The notes: generated by a model not told the origin, from the letters alone. Shown: positions 1 to 6,530, counted from the stretch's first letter. The stretch is DNA of 23,486 bases from an uncultured Oscillospiraceae bacterium (GCA_958448395.1 CAUDDP010000030.1:1-23486); one strand, 5' to 3'. Translations and numbers: made by a program.

Positions 1-1321
1 AGCTTTCACCAGCGGTTACAAACTGCTGTCCTACCTTGATGGTCGGACCATCTGGTACTGGTGTATCTTTGGTTGTGGTGGTGCTGGTAGAAGTTTCCGT
101 GCTGGCTGTAGTTGTCGGCTTCGGTTTAACCGTTGTAGATGTTGTTGTAGTGTCCTTTGATACGGTTGTAGTAGCCGAAGATGTTGTAGTAGTATCCGGC
201 GGATTGCCAACTACGATCTTCAGCCAATTGCCCTCATCTTCCAGACCATCTGGATACTGCACATCTGTTTTTCTGGAACTGCCCTCTGTGTAGGAACGAA
301 CAACACGGTTCATGTATTCTGCACCTACAACATTGCCATCCTTGTCCAGAACGTCCTGATGTTCCGTTGTATTGTACTTTACATAATAAACACCTTCCGG
401 TGTGCCCTGTGCCAATGTAACATCAAATGTTGTCATCGGGTAAGCATCCGACTGACCACCCAGCCAAACTGGGAAGGATTTGCCGTCTGTAGAGTAACTT
501 ACTCTCAAAAGGTCATTGGTACCTGCAAGAACTTCTCCCTCTGGAACACTGGAATCATAATTATAAATGGTACCAGTTACCGTACGCATCGGATATGGAC
601 CTGAGTCAACTGTACCAGCATCCGGCACCTCATACGTATAGGTTGCTGTACCATCATCATTCAATGTCAAATCCAATACATATTCTTTTGTCACCTGTGA
701 TTCCGGTACGGGTGCTCTATACTTCTTGCCGCTGCTATCAATCAATGTCTGACCTTCTGTCCAATAGGTCAACGTGAACTTAACCTTATTCGGTCCAGCA
801 GAGTAAACTTCCTTACCATAAGCAGGTTCCAATGCAATGGACTGATCAAAAAAGTCACATGTTCTGCTTGTGTATCTGTAACCCTTCTTCGGATTGTAAG
901 AAAGCTGTGCCAGTGCGAATGGTCTTAATGTTGCTGTGAATTCCGTACCATCCGGCAGGGTATACGTTGCTTGTGCCACAGATTTACCATAGTCATCCTG
1001 TTTAAAAGACATGTACTTTTTATCAGAAGCTTCCCACATCATGCTAACTGTGGAGACATAGTCATCCAATGTCATCGTCTGGTCATCTACTGATAAATAA
1101 AGCCCTGCTTTAAAGGTGTAAGCACTGGAGGCCACATCATCTGTTGAGATATGGATCTCCGATTCCTTGTCCTCGGCTGTAACAATATGATACTGCAAAC
1201 CATTGATGCATCCGTGATCGCCGGCTTCCACTGCAAGTGCAGGGAGTGCCGTCATCGGCAATGCAGAAACGGTCATTGCAGCTGCTGCAACCAAAGAAGC
1301 AATTCTTGTTCGTTTCTTCAT
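1..1321 (-). CDS. Secreted Thr-linker protein, probable scaffoldin-like (3' end outside window)
   Basis: The minus-strand frame from the ATG at 1319-1321 stays open for 440 codons to the window edge, so the stop is missing. Residues 1-30 form a signal peptide (Lys/Arg start, Ala-rich core, cleavage probably after PALA). About 345 residues with beta-rich composition follow that I cannot assign to a family. A Thr/Ser-rich linker then covers roughly 377-426, of the kind that joins modules in cellulosomal proteins. The last visible residues (TIKVGQQFVTAGE) resemble the first strand of a cohesin, which is inference. The start is supported by AAAGGA about 9 nt upstream. It lies 115 nt downstream of the cohesin-dockerin gene on the same strand and may be co-transcribed with it. 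It is probably an exported, surface or cellulosome-associated protein. Confidence 0.85.
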   Translation of the reverse strand, partial: MKKRTRIASLVAAAAMTVSALPMTALPALAVEAGDHGCINGLQYHIVTAEDKESEIHISTDDVASSAYTFKAGLYLSVDDQTMTLDDYVSTVSMMWEASDKKYMSFKQDDYGKSVAQATYTLPDGTEFTATLRPFALAQLSYNPKKGYRYTSRTCDFFDQSIALEPAYGKEVYSAGPNKVKFTLTYWTEGQTLIDSSGKKYRAPVPESQVTKEYVLDLTLNDDGTATYTYEVPDAGTVDSGPYPMRTVTGTIYNYDSSVPEGEVLAGTNDLLRVSYSTDGKSFPVWLGGQSDAYPMTTFDVTLAQGTPEGVYYVKYNTTEHQDVLDKDGNVVGAEYMNRVVRSYTEGSSRKTDVQYPDGLEDEGNWLKIVVGNPPDTTTTSSATTTVSKDTTTTSTTVKPKPTTTASTETSTSTTTTKDTPVPDGPTIKVGQQFVTAGES

Positions 1322-1379
1322 GTTTCTTTTTCCTTTCTTTGCATTTACGCAATGTAGAATGTACTATTATCTGGAAAAG

Positions 1380-1401
1380 AAATTCTTTTCGGAAAGAATT
1401 T
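1380..1401 (-). terminator. AT-rich hairpin between the two secreted-protein genes
   Basis: Perfect 9-bp arms (1380-1388 and 1393-1401) enclose a 4-nt loop. Read on the minus strand it is followed by CUUUUCC. It lies about 35 nt after the stop of the cohesin-dockerin gene. It could be a weak intrinsic terminator or an intercistronic processing or stabilising hairpin. The short U-tract favours partial read-through into the downstream gene. Confidence 0.4.
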
Positions 1402-1436
1402 TCCCTGCCAGTATAGAACCTAAATAAAAAATACTG

Positions 1437-2330
1437 TTATTCACCGATCTGCGGCAGCTTATCAATCTGCATGATAACAAACTGTACCAAGATTTCGCTG
1501 TCCCGATCGTTTCTATTACCATCTGCATTGACATCCGCATTTTTACTTGCCTGATCAGAGAGGGTAATTTGTTTCGCCAAGAACTTATTCAGAGTAATGG
1601 CATCCCGCAAGTCTACCGTGCCGTCCAAATTGGCATCACCGTAGTTAACCTCATCATCATTGCCCTTAGTCGTGGTCGTAGTTTCTTCGCTCGTACTTGT
1701 TGTCGTAGTTGCGGTCGTAGTGGTGCCATCTGCAATTACTGTTACAGAACCATCGCTCAGCGTGGTATCATAAGTGGTAATATTACCATCTGCATCCACG
1801 CTTACAAAGGAAACTGTATCAATCTTTGTTTCAGAACCCGGTTTTGTTTCTCTTTCGATTGGCTGAATTTTGAACTCGGAAACATCGCCTGCCTTAGCAG
1901 TTTCATTCACAGTACCAGTAATGGTCAGGAATACACCATCCTGCTTCACCCAATATGTACTGTCGGTCAGACCGGTAGCCCAAATGACATCAACCAAACC
2001 AGCAGTTTCATAATTACAATCAAAGCTTGGTGCTTCTCCTGCAAATGCAGAAGACTGTTCATCCGAACCAGTTTCCGCAATGGTACCAGCCTGCACATTT
2101 GTAACCGTTACGATTGTGCTGTCATAGGCCAGTGAGAACTCACAGCCGCCCAGACCACCTGCCGGTACATTGCTCAGTGAAACCTGCAAAGCAAATTCTT
2201 CTCCAACCTTTGCGGATACCTTTTCAACAGATACCCCGATTTCTCCTGCTGCAAATACCGGATGGAATGCCAGTGCGGACGCAGTCATTGCAATTGCCAG
2301 AATACCTGCCATTGTTCTTTTCGTTTTCAT
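1437..2330 (-). CDS. Cohesin-dockerin adaptor scaffoldin
   Basis: A 297-aa secreted protein. Residues 1-28 are a signal peptide (cleavage near VFAA). Residues about 30-198 form a cohesin-like beta domain with typical stretches such as GGCEFSLAYD and VFLTITGTV. A Thr-rich linker (203-221) leads to a dockerin at about 230-295. The dockerin has two calcium-binding loops: D232, N234, D236, T238, D240, D243 and D266, N268, D270, N272, N274, D277. One cohesin plus one dockerin is the plan of adaptor scaffoldins such as R. flavefaciens ScaC, which bind an enzyme through the cohesin and dock onto a larger scaffoldin. The partner specificity cannot be read from sequence. AAGGAGG lies a few nt before the ATG, and a near-consensus promoter lies upstream. 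Confidence 0.9.
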   Translation of the reverse strand: MKTKRTMAGILAIAMTASALAFHPVFAAGEIGVSVEKVSAKVGEEFALQVSLSNVPAGGLGGCEFSLAYDSTIVTVTNVQAGTIAETGSDEQSSAFAGEAPSFDCNYETAGLVDVIWATGLTDSTYWVKQDGVFLTITGTVNETAKAGDVSEFKIQPIERETKPGSETKIDTVSFVSVDADGNITTYDTTLSDGSVTVIADGTTTTATTTTSTSEETTTTTKGNDDEVNYGDANLDGTVDLRDAITLNKFLAKQITLSDQASKNADVNADGNRNDRDSEILVQFVIMQIDKLPQIGE

Positions 2331-2448
2331 TGTTTTCCTCCTTCTTTATTCGTATGACAGCGTTTAGACTTCATACCTTTTCGATGAAATACACATGATT
2401 CATTCTACGCTTCGGACAGAGCCGAAAACGTTTCGTCGAATTAGTACT

Positions 2449-2477
2449 ATTATAGAATATTCCCACAGAAAAGTCAA
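2449..2477 (-). promoter_or_regulatory. Sigma-A-type promoter of the cohesin-dockerin gene
   Basis: On the minus strand, -35 TTGACT (2472-2477) and -10 TATAAT (2449-2454) are separated by 17 bp. The predicted start near 2442 gives a 5' UTR of about 110 nt. This near-consensus promoter implies good basal expression of the scaffoldin gene independent of the ribosomal operon. Confidence 0.8.
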
Positions 2478-2484
2478 TACGTAT

Positions 2485-2709
2485 TCAAAGTTTTTGTACA
2501 ATTTCCAACAAGCAGGATGGGGAAAATTGTACATAATACCATGAAACTGCTGCTTTTTGTTTTTCTTCCCTAATACAACGATTTAGAATGCGTGCGAAAT
2601 GTTTATGCCATGATTCCAGCACTTCCCCAAGTACATCACTTGCAATGTCTGTAAGCCGCTCTACCGTTTCACCGACAGCAATTTTTCTTAATGCTATCGC
2701 CCTCCCCAT
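2485..2709 (-). CDS. Doubtful small hypothetical protein (74 aa)
   Basis: An open frame of 74 codons lies downstream of a good promoter at 2806-2834. The residues between 14 and 50 look amphipathic and helical (for example TVERLTDIASDVLGEV). I recognise no family. Against coding: there is no Shine-Dalgarno sequence before the ATG at 2707-2709; the only purine-rich stretch (GGGGAGG) lies just after it. Codon use is richer in AGA, AGG, ATA and GGG than in neighbouring genes, and the 3' end overlaps the inverted repeat at 2495-2533. The same stretch could be non-coding RNA. Confidence 0.22.
   Translation of the reverse strand: MGRAIALRKIAVGETVERLTDIASDVLGEVLESWHKHFARILNRCIREEKQKAAVSWYYVQFSPSCLLEIVQKL
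2495..2533. repeat. 12-bp inverted repeat upstream of the scaffoldin promoter
   Basis: Arms TGTACAATTTCC (2495-2506) and GGAAAATTGTACA (2521-2533) are complementary over 12 bp with one bulged base and a 14-nt loop. Neither strand has a U-tract after it, so it is not a standard terminator. It ends 17 bp upstream of the scaffoldin -35 box (in that gene's direction), so it could be an operator. Alternatively it is the 3' hairpin of the transcript starting near 2800. Confidence 0.5.
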
Positions 2710-2800
2710 TCAAAAAGCAAATCACGCAGAGAACAAGCCTGCGTTTCCTGTTTTGCAACAGTTTTTCCGACGCTAACAGGAAATGTGTCTGCAACGCACA
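2710..2800 (-). ncRNA. Candidate structured leader or small RNA
   Basis: Downstream of the promoter at 2806-2834 the minus-strand transcript contains three inverted repeats. AAATGTGT and ACACATTT (2781-2788, 2798-2805) flank the predicted start. TTTCCTGTT and AACAGGAAA (2744-2752, 2775-2783) form the second. ACGCAG and CTGCGT (2724-2729, 2739-2744) form the third, followed on the minus strand by a U-rich stretch (GAUUUGCUUUUUG). The second can re-pair locally, CTGTT (2748-2752) with AACAG (2757-2761), so alternative folds are possible. I could not match it to 6S, SRP, tmRNA, RNase P or a known riboswitch class. It may be a short RNA ending near 2709 or a leader of the doubtful ORF. Confidence 0.35.
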
Positions 2801-2805
2801 CATTT

Positions 2806-2834
2806 ATTATACCGTAATGTGGGGCGATTGTAAA
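2806..2834 (-). promoter_or_regulatory. Orphan sigma-A-type promoter
   Basis: On the minus strand, -35 TTTACA (2829-2834) and -10 TATAAT (2806-2811) are separated by exactly 17 bp. It lies after the rplQ terminator, so it starts a separate transcript. It is followed directly by a dyad (arms 2781-2788 and 2798-2805) that overlaps the predicted start and could be an operator. The next confident gene on this strand has its own promoter at 2449-2477, so the product of this one is unclear. Confidence 0.65.
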
Positions 2835-2919
2835 GAGAAAAGTTGAATTTTTAGTAAAAATACATAAATATTTTCATGCTTTATAGTCATTTTGCCCAAT
2901 TTCAAAAGCGTGAAAACGA

Positions 2920-2955
2920 AAGAAGCATAGCGGAATGCAATCCGCCATGCTTCTT
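2920..2955 (-). terminator. Intrinsic terminator after rplQ, end of the ribosomal operon
   Basis: Read on the minus strand, 15-bp arms (2941-2955 and 2920-2934, including one G-U pair) enclose a 6-nt loop and run into UUUCGUUUUC. It begins about 50 nt after the rplQ stop. This is the strongest intrinsic terminator in the window and marks the end of the S10-spc-alpha transcript. Confidence 0.9.
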
Positions 2956-3007
2956 AAATACAGATATTTACTTAAGCAAAAGTACTTATCTATTATTATA
3001 AATGATT

Positions 3008-3349
3008 TTATACCAGCTGAATCAGTGCCATTTCAGCCGCATCGCCCCGACGGGGACCGGTTTTAATAATTCTGGTATAGCCGCCCTGACGCTCTGCATA
3101 GCTCGGTGCGATTTCATCGAACAGTTTCTTGGCAACGCTTTCCTTTGTGACATATGACATCACCTGACGCTTTGCATGCAAATCATTGGTCTTTGCGATG
3201 GTGATCATCTTTTCAGCAACCGCACGTACTTCCTTTGCACGTGTAACGGTGGTTTCAATCTGTCCGTTTTCCAGCAGGAAGGTTACCATTGCACGCAGCA
3301 TAGCCTTTCTGTGGTCGGTGGTTCTGCCCAGTTTTCTGCTACCCGGCAT
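3008..3349 (-). CDS. rplQ: 50S ribosomal protein L17
   Basis: A 113-aa protein with the family start MPGSRKLGRTTDHRKAML and the basic segment that binds 23S rRNA near the peptide exit tunnel. The length is at the short, usual end for Firmicutes. The ATG at 3347-3349 has AAAGGAG upstream. It is the last gene of the cluster, 65 nt after rpoA, and the intrinsic terminator follows. The gap to rpoA contains a 7-bp hairpin (3373-3398). The ECF transporter and truA genes that often follow L17 in Firmicutes are not present here. Confidence 0.97.
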   Translation of the reverse strand: MPGSRKLGRTTDHRKAMLRAMVTFLLENGQIETTVTRAKEVRAVAEKMITIAKTNDLHAKRQVMSYVTKESVAKKLFDEIAPSYAERQGGYTRIIKTGPRRGDAAEMALIQLV

Positions 3350-3372
3350 CGTATTTCACTCCTTTATCGTTG

Positions 3373-3398
3373 CATGATAAGGACAATTCCCTATCATG
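3373..3398 (-). other. Intercistronic hairpin between rpoA and rplQ
   Basis: Perfect arms CATGATA (3373-3379) and TATCATG (3392-3398) lie in the 65-nt gap before rplQ, with a possible extension by two G-C pairs inside. No U-tract follows, so it is unlikely to terminate. It could affect processing or the relative expression of rplQ. Confidence 0.4.
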
Positions 3399-3414
3399 TT
3401 CCTTTTTCTTCGTT

Positions 3415-4368
3415 TCAGTCTTCGTCAGAAGACAGGTCAAACCCCAGTGACTGCAGTTTTTCCCGCACTTCGTCAAATGATTTCTTGCCGAGGTTCCGAA
3501 CCTTCATCATCTCTTCCTCGGACTTATTGATCAGATCGTCTACCGTATTGATGCCCGCACGCTTCAAGCAGTTGAATGACCGCACTGATAAGTCAAGTTC
3601 CTCAATGGTCATCTCCAGAATCTTTTCCTTACCTTTCTCGTTCTTTTCCACAAGAACCTCTGTTATGCTCGATTCATCAGAGAGATCGACAAACAGTTTC
3701 AGATGCTCGTTGAGGAGATTGGCTGCCTGTGATATTGCTTCCTTTGCAGAGATGGTACCGTCCGTCCAGACCTCTAACGTCAGCTTATCATAATCGGTAA
3801 CCTGTCCAAGCCGTGTGTCCTCGACCTGATAATTTACCTTTAATACAGGAGTATAAATACTGTCAACTGCGATCACATCAATGGGCGAATTTATCATTTG
3901 CTTATTGCGTTCCGCAGACACATAGCCTCTGCCCCGATCGATGACGATTTCCATGTAAAGCTTTGCATCCTTGCCGAGTGTTGCAATATGCATACCTGGA
4001 TCGAGAATGTTCACTTCAGAATCTGTTTTAATATCGCCGGCAGTGACTTCGCATTCGCCTTCTGCTTCAATATAGATTGTCTTCGGCCCGTCTCCGTACA
4101 GTTTTGCCGTCAGACCTTTAAGACTCAGAATGATTTCTGTTACGTCCTCTTTTACACCGGGGATCGTAGACAGTTCATGGTGTACGCCATCAATTTTCAC
4201 GGAGTTGACTGCGACACCGGGCAGCGAGGAGAGCAGCACACGCCGCAGGCTGTTACCAAGCGTAGTTCCATAGCCACGTTCCAGCGGTGCTAAAACAAAC
4301 TTACCGTACTTTCCGTCACTTCGCAGTTCGACTGTCTCAAGTTCCGGCTTTTCAATTTTCTCCAGCAT
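3415..4368 (-). CDS. rpoA: RNA polymerase alpha subunit
   Basis: A 317-aa alpha subunit of normal length. Residues about 1-230 are the N-terminal domain, which dimerises and nucleates assembly of beta and beta-prime; the conserved GYGTTLGNSLRRVLLSSLPG is visible at about 32-51. After a short linker, residues about 245-310 form the C-terminal domain with the helix-hairpin-helix segment VRNLGKKSFDEV, which contacts UP elements and activators. The ATG at 4366-4368 has AGGAGGG upstream. It lies between rpsD and rplQ, as in the alpha operon of most bacteria, linking polymerase supply to ribosome supply. Confidence 0.98.
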   Translation of the reverse strand: MLEKIEKPELETVELRSDGKYGKFVLAPLERGYGTTLGNSLRRVLLSSLPGVAVNSVKIDGVHHELSTIPGVKEDVTEIILSLKGLTAKLYGDGPKTIYIEAEGECEVTAGDIKTDSEVNILDPGMHIATLGKDAKLYMEIVIDRGRGYVSAERNKQMINSPIDVIAVDSIYTPVLKVNYQVEDTRLGQVTDYDKLTLEVWTDGTISAKEAISQAANLLNEHLKLFVDLSDESSITEVLVEKNEKGKEKILEMTIEELDLSVRSFNCLKRAGINTVDDLINKSEEEMMKVRNLGKKSFDEVREKLQSLGFDLSSDED

Positions 4369-4434
4369 AAAAGCACCCTCCTATTACGCATTCGTTTCGT
4401 CTTTTGTTTCTTCGTCTTATGCGGATAATCGGCA

Positions 4435-5031
4435 TTACTTGGAGTACAATTCGACAATCAGATGTGCTGCTACTTCGTAATCCAGATCCTCTGGAACTGG
4501 CATACGGGTAACAGTTGCACTGAACGCTTCCTTATTGGCATCCAGCCAAAGCGGAACGGTTCTGTCAGCAGTTTGTTCTACTACGTCCTTAAACTTCTGG
4601 CTGTCTCTGCTGCTCTCGTGCAGGGCAATGACATCGCCAGCCTTAACACGATAAGACGGAATATCGACTCTCACGCCGTTTACTGTGAAATGCTTATGCG
4701 TAACAAGCTGTCTTGCTTCTCTTCTGGTCAGTGCCAGACCCATACGGAATACAACGGAATCCAGTCTGCTTTCCAAGCAAGTTACCAGATTATCACCGGC
4801 CTTGCCTTCCATCTTGGTAGCGATTTCAAAGTAGTGATAGAACTGCTTTTCGCCGACACCATAGATGAACTTCAGCTTCTGCTTTTCCTTCAGCTGCATA
4901 CCATATTCGGACAGCTTCTTACGGTTGTTGGCACCCGGATTCCGGTTGGATTCCTTGGAGATACCCATAACCATCGGGCTGATGCCCAAATATCTGCACC
5001 GTTTCAGGATTGGTTCTCTGCTTACTGCCAT
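4435..5031 (-). CDS. rpsD: 30S ribosomal protein S4
   Basis: A 198-aa primary binder of the 16S 5' domain, needed early in small-subunit assembly. The S4 RNA-binding domain covers roughly 88-150 (RLDSVVFRMGLALTRREARQ). The N-terminus has a single Cys (C12), so this is the zinc-free (C-) form. The ATG has AGGAGGTG upstream. It lies between rpsK and rpoA; B. subtilis keeps rpsD elsewhere as a single gene, so this location fits Clostridia. S4 is a known translational repressor of alpha operons in some bacteria, but I did not identify its target site here. Confidence 0.97.
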   Translation of the reverse strand: MAVSREPILKRCRYLGISPMVMGISKESNRNPGANNRKKLSEYGMQLKEKQKLKFIYGVGEKQFYHYFEIATKMEGKAGDNLVTCLESRLDSVVFRMGLALTRREARQLVTHKHFTVNGVRVDIPSYRVKAGDVIALHESSRDSQKFKDVVEQTADRTVPLWLDANKEAFSATVTRMPVPEDLDYEVAAHLIVELYSK

Positions 5032-5052
5032 TTTCTTTACACCTCCTGTAAA

Positions 5053-5454
5053 TTAGACACGACGTCTTTTCGGCGGACGGCAACCGTTATGCGGAATCGG
5101 TGTAACGTCCTTGATCATCTTGACTTCCAGACCGACCGTCTGCAATGCACGGATGGCTGCTTCTCTGCCGGCACCCGGACCCTTTACATAAACCTCAACG
5201 CTTTTCAGACCATGTTCCATTGCTGCCTTAGCAGCGGTTTCTGCGGCAGTCTGTGCAGCGAACGGGGTAGACTTTCTGGAACCTCTGAAGCCGAGTCCGC
5301 CGGAGCTTGCCCAGCTAATTGCATTACCCTGTGTATCGGTAATGGTAACGATGGTATTATTGAATGTAGACTGGATGTGTACAGCACCGTTTTCGATGTT
5401 CTTCCGCTCTCTCCGGCGTCTGATCACAACCTTCTTTCCCTTCTGCTGTGCCAA
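5053..5454 (-). CDS. rpsK: 30S ribosomal protein S11
   Basis: A 133-aa platform protein of the small subunit, near the mRNA exit and the Shine-Dalgarno helix. Conserved segments include HIQSTFNNTIVTITD, WASSGGLGFRGSRKSTPFAA and the basic C-terminus GCRPPKRRRV. The start codon is TTG (5452-5454), supported by AAGGAGGGG upstream and by the alignment of MAQQKGKK with the usual N-terminus. It follows rpsM by 12 nt and precedes rpsD by 21 nt. Confidence 0.97.
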   Translation of the reverse strand: MAQQKGKKVVIRRRRERKNIENGAVHIQSTFNNTIVTITDTQGNAISWASSGGLGFRGSRKSTPFAAQTAAETAAKAAMEHGLKSVEVYVKGPGAGREAAIRALQTVGLEVKMIKDVTPIPHNGCRPPKRRRV

Positions 5455-5466
5455 AACGACCCCTCC

Positions 5467-5835
5467 TTACTTCTTCTTATTTGCGATGGTCTTTACCGGA
5501 CCCTTACGTGTTCTTGCGTTGGTCTTTGTCCGCTGGCCACGAACCGGCAGACCCTTCCGGTGACGAACGCCTCTGTAGCAGCCGATTTCAACCAGACGCT
5601 TGATATCCAGTGCTACGTTTCTTCTCAGGTCGCCCTCAACGATGCAGTGCTTGTCGATATAGTCACGCAGCTTTGCAACATCTTCTTCGGACAGATCCTT
5701 CACACGAGTATCCGGATTCACACCAGTCCCAGCCAGAATCTGATCTGCTGTACTGCGGCCGATTCCGTAGATATAAGTCAAGCCAATCTGTACCCGCTTA
5801 TTTTTCGGAAGGTCAATACCTGCTATTCTTGCCAT
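5467..5835 (-). CDS. rpsM: 30S ribosomal protein S13
   Basis: A 122-aa protein of the small-subunit head that contacts the large subunit through intersubunit bridges and lies close to P-site tRNA. MARIAGIDLPKNKRV at the start, the helix-hairpin-helix region YGIGRSTADQIL, and the basic RHRKGLPVRGQRTKTNARTR near the C-terminus identify it. The ATG has a GGAGG-type site upstream. It lies 33 nt after rpmJ and 12 nt before rpsK. Confidence 0.97.
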   Translation of the reverse strand: MARIAGIDLPKNKRVQIGLTYIYGIGRSTADQILAGTGVNPDTRVKDLSEEDVAKLRDYIDKHCIVEGDLRRNVALDIKRLVEIGCYRGVRHRKGLPVRGQRTKTNARTRKGPVKTIANKKK

Positions 5836-5868
5836 ACTAATCGCACCTCCATTTAAAAGTTCAAAGCA

Positions 5869-5982
<114 letters not shown>

Positions 5983-6031
5983 TGGTTTTACCTCCTTATT
6001 AGATAAACCGTTTTCTTTGCTTCTGTCGGAT

Positions 6032-6250
6032 TTACTTGGCTCTCCAGGTAATCCGGCCTTTTGTCAGATCATAGGGTGACATTTCTACCGTTACCTTATC
6101 GCCCGGCACAATTCGGATATAATTCATCCGCAGTCTGCCAGACACATGTGCCAGAATCACGTGTTTGTTCTGTAATTCCACCTTGAACATGGCGTTCGGA
6201 AGGGATTCCAAAACAACGCCTTCCACTTCAATCATATCTTCTTTTGACAC
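6032..6250 (-). CDS. infA: Translation initiation factor IF-1
   Basis: A 72-aa OB-fold protein that occupies the ribosomal A site during initiation and aids IF-2 and IF-3. Conserved features are VEGVVLESLPNAMFKVEL, GHRL-like region VSGRLRMNYIRI and GDKVTVEMSPYDLTKGRI. The start codon is GTG (6248-6250) with GGGAGGG upstream; an in-frame ATG six codons in would remove the usual SKEDMIE start, so GTG is preferred. It sits between the KOW gene and rpmJ. Confidence 0.96.
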   Translation of the reverse strand: MSKEDMIEVEGVVLESLPNAMFKVELQNKHVILAHVSGRLRMNYIRIVPGDKVTVEMSPYDLTKGRITWRAK

Positions 6251-6274
6251 GCTGATACCCTCCCCGATTGGGTT

Positions 6275-6517
6275 CTATTGTGCGGCTGCAAATTCGTTCA
6301 GCCATGTACGAAGCCGTTTATCGGTCAGTGATGCCAATGCAATCACAGTACCGGTCTGCTGTACATGTTTTTTGTTCTTCCGTTTCGGTTTTGCAAGGGT
6401 TCTGCGTTTGCCGTTTGCCAGCCAGACGAACCGTTCGTCTGCTGCGACCACCGCAAAATACATCCCTGCATCCCGACCGGCAGTTGCAAGCACGATGCTG
6501 CCCTGCTGCCATTCCAT
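6275..6517 (-). CDS. KOW-domain RNA-binding protein (L14e-like)
   Basis: An 80-aa basic protein. Residues about 5-34 fit a KOW/SH3-like beta-barrel (GSIVLATAGRDAGMYFAVV), followed by a Lys/Arg-rich stretch (KRRTLAKPKRKNKK) suited to RNA binding. Small proteins of this type, often annotated as KOW-domain or L14e/L6e/L27e-like, are found at this exact place between map and infA in many Clostridia. The position suggests a ribosome-associated or translation-linked role, but no function is established that I know of. The ATG lies 13 nt after map; the stop is 24 nt before infA. Confidence 0.85.
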   Translation of the reverse strand: MEWQQGSIVLATAGRDAGMYFAVVAADERFVWLANGKRRTLAKPKRKNKKHVQQTGTVIALASLTDKRLRTWLNEFAAAQ

Positions 6518-6530
6518 ACGGTTTCCTCCG

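Larger units (their letters stand above)
2331..3007. other. 677-bp gene-poor stretch between scaffoldin and rplQ
   Basis: It contains the scaffoldin 5' UTR and promoter (2331-2477), an inverted repeat (2495-2533), a doubtful 74-codon frame (2485-2709), a candidate structured RNA (2710-2800) with its promoter (2806-2834), AT-rich sequence (2835-2919), and the rplQ terminator (2920-2955). I see no tRNA, insertion sequence or gene remnant that I recognise. Confidence 0.7.

Noticed and set aside
36..293. Val-rich plus-strand frame
   Set aside because: It is the reverse of the Thr-codon-rich linker (ACA/ACT repeats) of the secreted protein on the minus strand.
1137..1352. Cys-rich minus-strand frame near the start of the secreted protein
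   Set aside because: It is out of frame with the signal-peptide gene, which has the better start, ribosome binding site and codon pattern.
2500..2800. 6S, SRP, tmRNA or RNase P RNA
   Set aside because: None of the conserved core sequences of these RNAs is visible, and the folding pattern differs.
2806..2818. A 13-mer (TTATACCGTAATG) found both near 2806 and at 23364
   Set aside because: Several shared 13-mers are expected by chance in a window of this size; one copy is part of a terminator, the other of a promoter.
4462..5856. Long plus-strand open frame opposite rpsD, rpsK and rpsM
   Set aside because: It is antisense to three unmistakable ribosomal genes, rich in Cys, His and Leu, and has no ribosome binding site. 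The same applies to the long plus-strand frames at 6165-7856, 11920-13494 and 15845-17161.
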